Origin: Natrialba hulunbeirensis JCM 10989
GTDB lineage: Archaea > Halobacteriota > Halobacteria > Halobacteriales > Natrialbaceae
Direction: 5' to 3'
Assembly (NCBI RefSeq): GCF_000337575.1
Contig: NZ_AOIM01000010.1
Span: 1 to 64,000, forward strand
Length of the DNA: 64,000 nt
Positions 44,065 to 53,410 of this stretch are shown in pieces. The notes beneath the pieces are model-generated. The model saw only the letters and a list, made by a program, of their open reading frames with translations, was not told the origin of the DNA and searched no databases. The translations under genes were made by a program, and so were the position numbers. Numbering within the stretch: the stretch's first letter is position 1; every line of letters begins with the position of its first letter.

Positions 44065-44439
44065 CTACGACTCGCTCGGATACGCGATCGTCGAGAGCAG
44101 TGCGTTCTCGGCCTGTCGCGAATCCAGCCGGGTGTGCTGGCAGACGACCGGCACGTCGGATTCGATCACGCTGGCGAACGGCGTTCCCGTCGGGATTTCT
44201 TCGGGATCCTCGAACTCGTTGAACCGCAGGTGTTTGGTCCGTTCGGCGGGAATAGTCTTCTCGAACGGTCCCGCCGGCTCACGGTCGGTAAAGTAGACCG
44301 TAATCTCGATGCTGGCGTCCTCGTCACTCGTATTCAAAATGCAGATGGATTCGTGACTCAGCATCTCGGGTTCGGGGCCGTTGCTCCCTTCGGGGATGTA
44401 CCCCTCGGGAATCGTCCAGGTGGTCTTCCCTGTGGCCAT
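44065..44439 (-). CDS. Sensory-rhodopsin-transducer-family (ASRT-like) protein
   Basis: 124 residues: MATGKTTWTIPEGYIPEGSN, LSHESICILNTSDEDASIEI, TVYFTDREPAGPFEKTIPAE and RTKHLRFNEFEDPEEIPTGT. This is the soluble tetrameric family first found as the transducer of Anabaena sensory rhodopsin; many members have no rhodopsin partner and may bind sugars. No opsin gene is nearby. The role here is open. Confidence 0.88.
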   Translation of the reverse strand: MATGKTTWTIPEGYIPEGSNGPEPEMLSHESICILNTSDEDASIEITVYFTDREPAGPFEKTIPAERTKHLRFNEFEDPEEIPTGTPFASVIESDVPVVCQHTRLDSRQAENALLSTIAYPSES

Positions 44440-44514
44440 CGTGTCCTCTTCTGGGCCATGAATCGGCCTGAAACGAGGGCCTGTATGGGCAGGTACTGCC
44501 TGCGTCGGGGGCTG

Positions 44515-44550
44515 TCTCAGTCTCAGTCTCAGTCTCAGTCTCGGTCTCAG
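44515..44550. repeat. 6-bp TCTCAG tandem repeat
   Basis: Six TCTCAG units (the fifth is tctcgg) in the 260-bp gap upstream of the aldehyde ferredoxin oxidoreductase gene. An earlier in-frame start at 44562 is not used in my call. Confidence 0.9.
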
Positions 44551-44699
44551 GAGTTCACTCTGTGGCCGTGGGTACTCGAGTCCAGCCCGATCTGTGCGGG
44601 CCCATTGCGGACTTGGGAGACGCCACTCGACGCGAGTTCGAATACTGGTCTGGTACCGCGTGGCGTACAGCTAAGGCCCCGGCCGAACAACTGTGCGCT

Positions 44700-46394
44700 A
44701 TGCTTCACGCGAAGGGGCCGCTGCTGACCGTCGATGTCGGTGAGCGAACGGCCACTGAAACTGAAATCGACGATCTGCTCGCCGAAACCGTCGGCGGGCG
44801 GGCGACCGCGACCGCACTGGCACACGAGCGGATTCCGTTCGACGCGGAGCCGTTCGGACCCGCAAACCGCGCCTACCTCTCGACGGGACCGCTCCAGCAG
44901 TCCCAGATGTCCTTTACGGGTCGGATGAACATGACCGGGCTCTCGCCGCTGACAGAGGGGCTCGTCTCGACGAACGCCGGCGGCTACCTCTCGCGTAACT
45001 TCGTCGAGGCTGGCATCAGCGTTTTCGAGGTCGTCGGCGAGAGCGACGAGCTGCTCGCGATCCACGTCACCGACAGCGGCGTCGAGTTCGAGGAAGTACC
45101 CGAACTCGAGGGCGCGACGGTTCCCGAGACCTCCGACTACATGGCCGACCACCACGACCTCGGTCCCGAGCACTGCATCGCTATCGGCCCGGCGGGCGAG
45201 AACCTCGTCCGCTTCGCGTCGGTGATGACGTTCGACTCACGGGCGTTCGGCCGCGGCGGCCTCGGCGCGGTCCTCGGATCGAAGAATGTCAAGTGCGTCA
45301 CCTTCGAGGGTGACGGCGACGCAGCACCCGAGGTCGACGTCGAGATTCCGAACCCGCCGGAGATGGACATCCACCGCGAGGCGGCCACCTCGGACGATCG
45401 GATGCGCCGCCAGGGGACCACCGGCGGGACGGAGTTCATCAACGACAATTTCTCGCTGCCGACGCGCTACTTCGAGGAGTACGAGTTCGAGGACGCGGAC
45501 GGGATCGGCGGCAACGCCGTCGAGGAGAAGAAGTACAAGAAGGGTGCCTGTTCGGCCTGCGCTTACGCCTGCAAACTGCCGACGCGGGACGAAGAGCGCG
45601 GCGTCGAGACGGAGGGTCCAGAGTTCGAGACCGTCTACGCCTTCGGCTCGATGCACGGCGTCGGCGACATCGTCGACGTGATGCAGGCGAACGAACTCTG
45701 TGACAACTACGGGATGGACACCATCTCCGCGGGCGTCACCGTCGCGGCCTACCTCGCGAGCGAGGACGAGTTCGGCAACGCGGAACTCGCCCAGGAGATC
45801 ACCGAAAAGATTGCCCGCCGCGAGGGCGTCGGCGACACGCTCGCGGAGGGCGTCGCCCGCTGTCACGACGACCTCGGTGTCGAGAACCTCACCGTGAAGG
45901 GCATGGAGTTCGCCGCCCACGACGGCCGCGTCCTCCACGGACAGGGCCTCTCCTATGCCGTTGCGAACCGCGGTGCGGATCACATGTACGCCGGCATGCT
46001 GAGTCTCGAGTACGCCGGTGAACTCGATCCGGAGGGGACTCTCGGCAAGGCCGACGTGCTGGTCGACCAGGAGAATCACAACGCCTTCCGCGACACGGGC
46101 ATCGTCTGCGCCTTCGGCGGCGATTACGTCACCGAGGAGCGCCTGGAGACGCTGTTCGACGCCGACTACGAGGACCTCCTCGCGGTCGGCAAGCGAACGA
46201 TTGAGCGCGAGCGCCACTTCAACAATCAGCGCGGACTCGACAGTGCGGACGACGTGCTCCCCTACGAGATTCCGGATCTCGAGGAAGCGGTCGCAGAGTA
46301 CTACGAGGCTCGCGGCTGGAACGACGACGGGACAGTACCGGAGACGACGGATGCGGTCGCCTCGAGCGGAACGGCGGTTCCCTCGGACGACTGA
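44700..46394 (+). CDS. aor: Aldehyde ferredoxin oxidoreductase family protein
   Basis: 564 residues from ATG 44700 (MLHAKGPLLTVDVGERTATE), the typical AOR start. Domain 1: QQSQMSFTGRMNMTGLSPLT, GLVSTNAGGYLSRNF and SRAFGRGGLGAVLGSKNVK. The 4Fe-4S ligands are Cys284, Cys287, Cys291 (ACSACAYACKLP) and Cys470 (GIVCAFGG). It binds a tungsten- or molybdenum-bispyranopterin and oxidises aldehydes to acids with ferredoxin. A MoaD-like gene lies 1.3 kb downstream on the other strand. Confidence 0.92.
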   Translation: MLHAKGPLLTVDVGERTATETEIDDLLAETVGGRATATALAHERIPFDAEPFGPANRAYLSTGPLQQSQMSFTGRMNMTGLSPLTEGLVSTNAGGYLSRNFVEAGISVFEVVGESDELLAIHVTDSGVEFEEVPELEGATVPETSDYMADHHDLGPEHCIAIGPAGENLVRFASVMTFDSRAFGRGGLGAVLGSKNVKCVTFEGDGDAAPEVDVEIPNPPEMDIHREAATSDDRMRRQGTTGGTEFINDNFSLPTRYFEEYEFEDADGIGGNAVEEKKYKKGACSACAYACKLPTRDEERGVETEGPEFETVYAFGSMHGVGDIVDVMQANELCDNYGMDTISAGVTVAAYLASEDEFGNAELAQEITEKIARREGVGDTLAEGVARCHDDLGVENLTVKGMEFAAHDGRVLHGQGLSYAVANRGADHMYAGMLSLEYAGELDPEGTLGKADVLVDQENHNAFRDTGIVCAFGGDYVTEERLETLFDADYEDLLAVGKRTIERERHFNNQRGLDSADDVLPYEIPDLEEAVAEYYEARGWNDDGTVPETTDAVASSGTAVPSDD

Positions 46395-46427
46395 GTTAGC
46401 TGAATCCACGCCGCTCACGTTCTTCGA

Positions 46428-47726
46428 TTAAGCCAACACGAGCAGCGAAATCGCAATCACGAGCGCGACTGCCGGGAAAATCGCGAGGATCGCAAACAGA
46501 ACGCCCATCCCGCCGTAGGTGAGCGCGATGCCGGCGATCGAGGCCCCCGCCGCGCCGATTCCGAAGACGCCGAGGTAGGTGTAGCCAAACGAGAGGCCGT
46601 GTACGTCGGCCGCGACGTACTTGCCGATCAGCGCCTGGTGGATCGGCGCTTCCATGTAGACGAAAAAGCCGAGCGCGGCACAGATCGCAAGCGTCGCCGT
46701 CAGGCCGGCCGAGGCACCGATCGGAAACAGTATTGAGACGACGACCAGCGCGGCGAGTGCGACGATGATCGCCCGCTCGGGCGAACGCGTATCGCTGAGT
46801 TTGCCGCCCGTGTACTGGCCAACCGCACCGATCAACAGCAGTCCGGCGTAGGCGTACTGGCTCGGATTAACCGTCTCGCCGGCAATTTCGACCGGCTCGA
46901 ACACCGCCAGTCCGGCGAGCACGTCCGGCAGGAAGGTGAAGACACCCCGGTAGTAGGTCCCGGCGAGCATCGCGATGGCGAACACGAGGACGAAGCTTCC
47001 GGTAAACAGCAGTCTCGATTGGGCAGCGAAGGCGGCGACGCGGTCTCGCAACGACGGTGTCGGTGTGTCGACAGCGGGCTGGTGGTCTGTATTCGTACCA
47101 GACCCAGCGCCCGAGCCGTCTGCTGCTGGTTCCGCGATGGGGTCCCCGTCGGCCGTTGTCTCAGCCATCGCCGCTGCCTCGTCGAACTCGAGTCGAGTTG
47201 CTGCAGCGACGCCGACGAGCGCGGGGATGACGAACAGCGCGGCGACGACGCGCCAGTCGAGAACGGTCAGCATGATGGCCGCAACGAGCGGGCCGAGTGC
47301 GGTGCCGACGTTGCCGGCGACGCCGTGGTAGGCCAGAACGGTTCCCTGCTTGTCCGCACCGCGGGTGATCAGCGAGAGGCCAGCCGGGTGGTACAGGCTG
47401 GCTGCGGCCCCCCAGAGGACGAGTGCCGCGGCGAGCAACCAGACGTTCGCGGCGAGGCTGATGAGTGCGAAGCCACCGCCCATGCCGAGCATCGAGACGA
47501 CGACGAGACGCGTCGACCCGTAGCGGTCCGCGAGGATGCCACTCGGGAGCGCGCCGACGCCGATGAGGGCGTAGCCGACCGCGACGACCGTTCCGAGGAC
47601 CGCAGGCGAGATGTCGAAGGCGTCGAGCCAGAGCACGACGAACAGCGGAATCGTCAGCTCGTAGATGTGAAACGTCGCGTGGCCGAGCATCGTGAACTCC
47701 GCAATATCACGGTCGTTCCCCTCCAT
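46428..47726 (-). CDS. MFS transporter
   Basis: 432 residues with 12 predicted helices and a long hydrophilic loop (~195-235, acidic, with TDHQPAVDTPT) between helices 6 and 7. MFS loop-2/3 signature: GILADRYGSTRLVVVSMLG; helix 8-9 region GGKLSDTRSPERAIIVALA. Substrate unknown. It sits between AOR and MoaD-like genes. The start MEGNDRDIAEFTMLGHATFH is plausible. Confidence 0.85.
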   Translation of the reverse strand: MEGNDRDIAEFTMLGHATFHIYELTIPLFVVLWLDAFDISPAVLGTVVAVGYALIGVGALPSGILADRYGSTRLVVVSMLGMGGGFALISLAANVWLLAAALVLWGAAASLYHPAGLSLITRGADKQGTVLAYHGVAGNVGTALGPLVAAIMLTVLDWRVVAALFVIPALVGVAAATRLEFDEAAAMAETTADGDPIAEPAADGSGAGSGTNTDHQPAVDTPTPSLRDRVAAFAAQSRLLFTGSFVLVFAIAMLAGTYYRGVFTFLPDVLAGLAVFEPVEIAGETVNPSQYAYAGLLLIGAVGQYTGGKLSDTRSPERAIIVALAALVVVSILFPIGASAGLTATLAICAALGFFVYMEAPIHQALIGKYVAADVHGLSFGYTYLGVFGIGAAGASIAGIALTYGGMGVLFAILAIFPAVALVIAISLLVLA

Positions 47727-47734
47727 CGTGTGGC

Positions 47735-48016
47735 TCAGCCCCCGTAGACTGACGGAACGAGGCGAATTACGGCGTCCTCGCGAAGTTCAGTTGCCAGCCC
47801 GTCGATGTGGGTCACGTTTTTCTTGTCTAACGTAACGACCGTATCCCCGGCCAGCGTCGCTGCGTCCTCGTCGACCAGCTCGCCAGCCAGCGGCGGGTAC
47901 TCGTCCTCGAGCTCACGGAGGAGGTCACCGACGGTCGTCGCGTCGGTCTCGTGGTACACCGTTTTCTCGTCGATGGCGTCACGAAACGGTCCGAAGAACA
48001 CGCACTCGAGTTGCAC
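47735..48016 (-). CDS. MoaD / ubiquitin-like small modifier (SAMP-type) protein
   Basis: 93 residues from GTG 48016 (MQLECVFFGPFRDAIDEKTV). Beta-grasp fold: TTVGDLLRELEDEYPPLAGE, then DAVIRLVPSVYGG at the C-terminus. The terminal Gly-Gly is the reactive end used for thiocarboxylation (molybdopterin synthase sulphur carrier) or for isopeptide SAMPylation in haloarchaea. It could serve the tungsten-pterin cofactor of the nearby AOR, which is inference. It is 8 bp from the MFS gene. Confidence 0.85.
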   Translation of the reverse strand: MQLECVFFGPFRDAIDEKTVYHETDATTVGDLLRELEDEYPPLAGELVDEDAATLAGDTVVTLDKKNVTHIDGLATELREDAVIRLVPSVYGG

Positions 48017-48091
48017 GATATGCGAGTGTTTCTCGTGGGATGTCTTGTAGGCGACGGTCGCGGCGATAGACGGCCGCGACACGACAGTCGC

Positions 48092-48670
48092 TCACTCCGA
48101 GCGGAGGGCTGGCACGTCCGCGGGCGTATCGAAGTCGTGGAAGTGTTCACCCTTCTCCTTGCTCAGAATGTTGAGCGCGGCGGATGCGCCATCACCGGCC
48201 GCGATGACGGCCTGCCACTCCTCCGCGCGGACCATCGCGCCGGTCGCGTACAGGTTCTCGACGCTCGTCTCCATATCGATGTCGACGTCGATGGCTCCCT
48301 CATCGTCGAACGCGATGTCCAGTTCCGTGTCCTCGGCCAGCGAGCGATCCGCGCCCGTCGCGAGGACGACGTACGTGGCCTCGTACGAGTTGTCCTCCGT
48401 CTCGACGCGGAAGCCGTCGGCTGCGGACTCAACGGCCGTGACCGACTCGCCGAGGTGTAGATCTGCGCCGCGGTCTTCGACCTGCCCGCGGGCAATCATC
48501 ATGTACTCGTCGCCGCCGAGGCTGCGAACCCCGAGGTAGTTGAACAGGTGTGCCTTGTGCATCCAGGTGTCGTCTGTGTCGAAGACAGCGGTCTCGAGGC
48601 CGTTCTTCGCCGTAAACAGTGCCGCACTCAGGCCGGCGGGGCCGCCGCCGACGATGATCACATCGGACAT
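48092..48670 (-). CDS. Thioredoxin-reductase-like FAD/NAD(P) protein
   Basis: 192 residues, shorter than thioredoxin reductase. The FAD-binding start MSDVIIVGGGPAGLSAALFT, the central VVLATGADRS and the second GATGAMVRAEEWQAVI type motif (NLYATGAMVRAEEW) are present. The CxxC redox pair and the separate NADPH domain are absent, so it is a single-Rossmann fragment-type protein found in haloarchaea. Electron acceptor unknown. Confidence 0.85.
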   Translation of the reverse strand: MSDVIIVGGGPAGLSAALFTAKNGLETAVFDTDDTWMHKAHLFNYLGVRSLGGDEYMMIARGQVEDRGADLHLGESVTAVESAADGFRVETEDNSYEATYVVLATGADRSLAEDTELDIAFDDEGAIDVDIDMETSVENLYATGAMVRAEEWQAVIAAGDGASAALNILSKEKGEHFHDFDTPADVPALRSE

Positions 48671-48873
48671 ACGCTACTCCGACCACGAACCAGCCGATAA
48701 ACGATTTTATCGGAAAGGGAGACGCTCCTCAACGACTGATTGTCCGAACCGCTGGGCTCACGACTCGAGTACCAGTTGTTGTGTGCAGCGCGAGGACAAC
48801 TCGAGTGCAACCGGTTCTGTTCTGTGCAGTACAGAGTCGTCCACCCGAGCGATTCGACCGTGTGGAACCGAGG

Positions 48874-49674
48874 TCAGGCGGTGCGATCGGACAGTGCGAG
48901 TGCCGTCGGATCGATCCGAGTTGCCGGTTCGCTCGTCGTCGCGTCCGAAATCGTGTACGTGGTGACGTTGTCGTCTTTCTCGACACGCTCTCGCGTACCG
49001 TCTTCGTCTCCGGTCGCAGGCTCTCGCTCCAGCACAGTCACCGCTTCCGCGAGCAGCGGCGCGAACACGCCCGCTACCGCGACCTCGACAGCCGAAAGGG
49101 GCCCCCGGACCACAACGCGGTCACCCGCCTTGATCTCGTAGTCGTCGATTAAATTCCGGGCGGACTCGAGTACCTGTGCGTGCGAGACGGCACGGCTCCC
49201 GTCGGTGAGCAGGCCGGTCTCGGGGGGAAGCGACTGCGGCGGGAACGAGGGATTCTCACTCCAGAGGCCGGCGTCGAAGTGCTTGATCCCCGGCGTTTCC
49301 GGCTTGTCGCCGTAGCCGAGCATGCTGGTCCCGCGGGGAAGCTCGTAGCGGTCAGACTCGAGTTCGTCGACGGGTGCGACGATCGCCTGCAGGTCGGTTT
49401 CCTGGGTCAGATCCGCTGGCGGGTTCGGGCGGGTCGTGGCTCCGAGAAGTGTCGCACCGAAGCAGGCGAGCAGAGCCACCGGGCCGTTACCGGTGACGCC
49501 GACAGTGACGCCCTCGCGGACGCCGGCGTGGCGCAGGAAATTGCCCGCCTTCCAGGCCGAGGTACAGAGCCAGTGGGCGTCGTAATCGCGACGTGTCGTG
49601 TCGACGAGGGCGGTCCGGTCTTCGCGGCGCTCCCGGGTGAACAGTTCGTCGACGGTGGCAACGTGCGCGGTCAT
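48874..49674 (-). CDS. Short acyl-CoA synthetase-like (AMP-binding) protein
   Basis: 266 residues from ATG 49674. The N-terminal half of the ANL fold is recognisable: DELFTRERREDRTALVDTTR, WKAGNFLRHAGVREGVTVGV, TGNGPVALLACFGATLLGAT. The P-loop-like (T/S)SGTTGxPKG and the C-terminal AMP-binding motifs are absent; full ANL enzymes have about 500-600 residues. It probably does not activate acids; it may bind or regulate. Known in haloarchaea as an AMP-ligase paralogue. Confidence 0.65.
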   Translation of the reverse strand: MTAHVATVDELFTRERREDRTALVDTTRRDYDAHWLCTSAWKAGNFLRHAGVREGVTVGVTGNGPVALLACFGATLLGATTRPNPPADLTQETDLQAIVAPVDELESDRYELPRGTSMLGYGDKPETPGIKHFDAGLWSENPSFPPQSLPPETGLLTDGSRAVSHAQVLESARNLIDDYEIKAGDRVVVRGPLSAVEVAVAGVFAPLLAEAVTVLEREPATGDEDGTRERVEKDDNVTTYTISDATTSEPATRIDPTALALSDRTA

Positions 49675-49735
49675 ACTGGCCACTGTGTGCCGCGGTGAAA
49701 AAAGCGCGCCGAAACGGGTGGCTGACGTGGCAGGC

Positions 49736-50908
49736 TTAGAACGCCCGCTTGATCTTCTCGAAGAACCCTTCGTTGACGTCGATCTCGTCGCCGCCGGCCT
49801 CGGCGAACGCCTCGAGCGCTTCGCGCTGTTCCTCGTTGAGCGAATCGGGGGTGACGACCTGGACTTTCACGAAGAGGTCTCCCTGACCTCGGCCGCGAAG
49901 CCGGGGCATCCCCTTACCGCGGATGCGGAAGGTTTCGCCGCTCTGGGTCGCTCGCGGAACGTCGAACTCGACAGCCCCGTCGAGCGTCGGTACTTCGACG
50001 GTGTCACCGAAGGTCGCCTGCGGGAACGAGATCGGCAGCCGGTAGCGCAGGTCATCGCCATCGCGTTCGAACTCCTCGTGTTCGCGGATCGCGATGTCTA
50101 TCAGCAGGTCGCCGTGGCGACCGCCGTCTGGGCTGGGTGCACCCTCACCTTCCATGCGGAGGGTCTGACCCTCCTGAATGCCCGCGGGAACCTCGACGGT
50201 CAGCGTCGCCTCGTTGCGGACGTAGCCCTCGCCGCGACAGGAGCTGCAGGTTTCGGAGTAGAGCGTTCCCTCCCCCTCACACTGCGGACACGTCGTCGTC
50301 TGCTGGACGCGACCGAGTGGGGTCTGCTGGACCTGTGTCACCTGGCCCCGGCCCTGACACTCCGAACAGGTCCGGGAGTCGGCGTCCGGCGGGTGGCCCT
50401 CGCCACCACAGTCGTCACACTCCTCGGGGCGCTCGACGGTGAACTGTTTCTCGACGCCCTCGAAGGCTTCGTCGAGATCGATCTCGAGTTCGGTGCGCAG
50501 ATCGCGCCCCTTCTGGGGGCGGCGGCGACCGCGACCGCGCCCACCACCACCGAAGACTTGCTCGAAGATATCGCCGAGACCGCCACCGCCCATACCGCCA
50601 CCCATGCCGCCGAAGGGGTCGCCGCCCATGCCACCCATCCCACCGCCCATGCCGCCCTCGCTGGCGTCATAGCCGTGTTTTTCGGCCTGCTCGTAGCGGT
50701 CGTGGCCCATGCGGTCGTAGGCCTCGCGCTTGTCCTCGTCGGTGAGCACCTGCTTTGCCTTCTGGATCCGCTTGAACTTCTCCTCGGCGTCCGGGTCATC
50801 GCTGACGTCCGGATGGTACTCCGTGGCCTTCTTCCGGTACGCCTGTTTGATCTCCTCGGCGGACGCGTCACGGCTCACACCGAGTGCGTCGTAGAAGTCC
50901 TCGCTCAT
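49736..50908 (-). CDS. dnaJ: Chaperone DnaJ (Hsp40)
   Basis: 390 residues from ATG 50908. J domain with HPD (His32-Asp34), then a Gly/Met-rich linker (GGMGGGMGGMGGDPFGGM). The zinc-finger domain has four CxxCxGxG repeats (CDDCGGEG, CSECQGRG, CPQCEGEG, CSSCRGEG), followed by the C-terminal substrate-binding part ending FFEKIKRAF. It stimulates DnaK ATPase. The DnaK gene lies upstream on the same strand, 284 bp away. Confidence 0.97.
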   Translation of the reverse strand: MSEDFYDALGVSRDASAEEIKQAYRKKATEYHPDVSDDPDAEEKFKRIQKAKQVLTDEDKREAYDRMGHDRYEQAEKHGYDASEGGMGGGMGGMGGDPFGGMGGGMGGGGLGDIFEQVFGGGGRGRGRRRPQKGRDLRTELEIDLDEAFEGVEKQFTVERPEECDDCGGEGHPPDADSRTCSECQGRGQVTQVQQTPLGRVQQTTTCPQCEGEGTLYSETCSSCRGEGYVRNEATLTVEVPAGIQEGQTLRMEGEGAPSPDGGRHGDLLIDIAIREHEEFERDGDDLRYRLPISFPQATFGDTVEVPTLDGAVEFDVPRATQSGETFRIRGKGMPRLRGRGQGDLFVKVQVVTPDSLNEEQREALEAFAEAGGDEIDVNEGFFEKIKRAF

Positions 50909-51192
50909 TCGTTGTTCCACCGATACTCGGTTGAGACACTTGAAACGACCGTTCCCGCGGGACGGTACTGATGAGGGAGTCCCCTCGTGATTACAGTGGT
51001 CACAGCACAGGTGTGGGCGCTACCAGTTGCTAGTCGTGGGGAGACAGCGGCAACTCCACGTCAGCTACAAACTGAAACCGGTCGTCACTCGAGTGGTCAA
51101 TCACTCGGGACACACTCGAGTGTGACACGGATCGCTGTCCGATCTCGCGTTCCCGCACTGCTAAGTCAGCAGCGCGAGCAGCGGTCGGGTGA

Positions 51193-53145
51193 TTACTGCT
51201 CGTCGTCTTCCTCGTCGACGTCGAAGTCGACGTCCTCGAAGTCGGCGTCGACGAACTCCTCGTCGTCGCCGCCGGCTGCGCCGCTTGGGCCTGGGTTCGG
51301 GCCGCCGCCCATACCGCCCATGCCGGCGCCGGCTGCGCCCGCTCCTGCACCTGCGCCGCCTGCTGCACCAGCACCGCCAGCGCCCGCTGCACCGGCATCG
51401 GCGTCCTGGTACATCTGCTTGCCGATCTCCTGCAGTTCGGTGCTCAGGTGCTCGGTCGCGGCCTCGATATCCTCAGCGGTCGCCTCGTCGTCGTCGATGG
51501 TGGCCTCGAGGTCCTCGATGGCGGCCTCGATGTCACCGCGAAGGGCGTCGTCGACTGCCTCCTCGTTCTCCTCGAGGAGGGTCTCGGCGCGCTGAATCGT
51601 GGCTTCCGCGGTGTTGCGGGCCTCGATGCGCTGGCGCTTTTTCTCGTCTTCTTCGGCGTGCTTCTCGGCTTCCTGTTGCATCTCATCGATTTCGGCATCA
51701 GAGAGGCCGGCGCCGCCCTCGATGGTGATCTCCTCGGACTCGCCGCTGCCCTTGTCCTCGGCGGAGACGTTGACAATGCCGTTTTCGTCGATCGAGAAGG
51801 TGACTTCGATCTGTGGCGTGCCCGCGGGTGCCGGCGGGATGCCGGTCAGGTGGAACTCGCCGAGCATCTCGTTCTTCTCGGCGAGTTCGCGCTCGCCCTG
51901 GAAGACGCGGACCTGAACGGTGGTCTGGTTGTCCGCGGCGGTGGTGAAGATCTTCGACTCCTCGGTCGGGATGGTCGTGTTCTTCTCGATGAGGCGCTCG
52001 AAGAGGCCGCCCTTGACCTCGATACCGAGGCTGAGCGGAGTCACGTCGAGCAGGACGATGTCGTCGACCTCGCCGCCGAGGACGCCACCCTGAATCGCCG
52101 CGCCGAGTGCGACGGCTTCGTCGGGGTTGACGTTCTTCTGTGGTTCCTTACCAGTGAGTTCCTCGACCTTCTCGCCGACCTGTGGCATGCGGGTCGAGCC
52201 GCCGACGAGGAGGACTTCGTCGATGTCATCCTTACTGTAGCCGGCGTCTTCGAGTGCTTGCTCGGTCGGCTCGACGGTGCGGTCGATCAGGTCCTGGGTG
52301 AGCGATTCGAACTTCGCACGCGTGAGAGATTCTTCGAGGTGGATCGGGCCGTCGTCGGTCGCGGTGATGAACGGCAGGTTGATCTCCGTCTCTTTCCGGC
52401 TGCTGAGTTCGATCTTGGCCTCTTCGGCGGCGTCCTTGAGCCGCTGGAGGGCCTGACGGTCCTCACGGAGGTCGATGCCGTGGTCGTCCTCGAACTGGTC
52501 GGCGAGGTAGTCGATGATGGCCTCGTCCCAGTCGTCACCACCGAGGTCGTTGTCTCCGTTGGTCGCGACGACCTCGTAGACACCGCCGCCGAGGTCGAGG
52601 ATGGAAACGTCGAAGGTACCGCCCCCAAGGTCGTAGACGAGAACGGTCTGGTCGGAGTCGTCGTCGAGTCCGTAGGCCATCGAGGCGGCCGTCGGCTCGT
52701 TGATGATGCGCTCGACTTCGAAGCCGGCGATTTCGCCGGCGTCCTTGGTCGCCTGGCGCTGTCGGTCCGAGAAGTACGCGGGGACGGTGATGACGGCCTT
52801 CTCTACGTCGTCGCCGAGGTACTCTTCCGCGTCGCGCTTGATCTTCTGGAGGATCATCGCGGAGATTTCCTCGGGCGTGTACTCTTCGCCCTCGATATCG
52901 ACGGTGTAGTCGTCGTCGCCGATGTGGCGCTTGATGGAAGCGATCGTCTTTTCGGGGTTCTGGATCGCCTGGTTCTTCGCGGGTTTGCCGACGAGCCGCT
53001 CGTCGTCGTCGGTGAACGCGACGACGGAGGGGGTCGTCCGTTCGCCTTCGGCGTTGACGATAATCTCCGGATCGCCGCCTTCCATGACGGCGAACGCGCT
53101 GTTCGTCGTACCGAGGTCGATTCCGAGAATCTTGTTGCTCGCCAT
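51193..53145 (-). CDS. dnaK: Chaperone DnaK (Hsp70)
   Basis: 650 residues from ATG 53145 ([20 protein letters not shown]). ATPase motifs: [41 protein letters not shown]. The substrate domain (~390-500) and lid follow. An acidic, Gly/Ala-rich C-terminal tail ends [16 protein letters not shown]. Haloarchaeal order dnaK-dnaJ is kept; grpE is not in this window. The 284-bp gap to dnaJ shows no other gene. Confidence 0.98.
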   Translation of the reverse strand: MASNKILGIDLGTTNSAFAVMEGGDPEIIVNAEGERTTPSVVAFTDDDERLVGKPAKNQAIQNPEKTIASIKRHIGDDDYTVDIEGEEYTPEEISAMILQKIKRDAEEYLGDDVEKAVITVPAYFSDRQRQATKDAGEIAGFEVERIINEPTAASMAYGLDDDSDQTVLVYDLGGGTFDVSILDLGGGVYEVVATNGDNDLGGDDWDEAIIDYLADQFEDDHGIDLREDRQALQRLKDAAEEAKIELSSRKETEINLPFITATDDGPIHLEESLTRAKFESLTQDLIDRTVEPTEQALEDAGYSKDDIDEVLLVGGSTRMPQVGEKVEELTGKEPQKNVNPDEAVALGAAIQGGVLGGEVDDIVLLDVTPLSLGIEVKGGLFERLIEKNTTIPTEESKIFTTAADNQTTVQVRVFQGERELAEKNEMLGEFHLTGIPPAPAGTPQIEVTFSIDENGIVNVSAEDKGSGESEEITIEGGAGLSDAEIDEMQQEAEKHAEEDEKKRQRIEARNTAEATIQRAETLLEENEEAVDDALRGDIEAAIEDLEATIDDDEATAEDIEAATEHLSTELQEIGKQMYQDADAGAAGAGGAGAAGGAGAGAGAAGAGMGGMGGGPNPGPSGAAGGDDEEFVDADFEDVDFDVDEEDDEQ

Positions 53146-53410
53146 TGTGGAGGGTATTGTGCGCACTTTGTTTTAAGCGTTACTAGCCAGCGTCACGAGT
53201 CGAATAAAATTCTAGATGGGCGGCTGTCACTGTGGAGTCGGGCGATTTCCTAGGTAGGGTTGCCGTAGTGGCAAAATTGGAGCGTAGTATCCCTGGTAAC
53301 TAAGAATCAGGCGGCCAAAGTAATTCTTGAGTTCACCTTCAAACTACTAGGGTAACTAATATGTACCCCGATTGTGTGGTTGGAGGCAAGGAAACTCGGT
53401 TGGACGTGAC

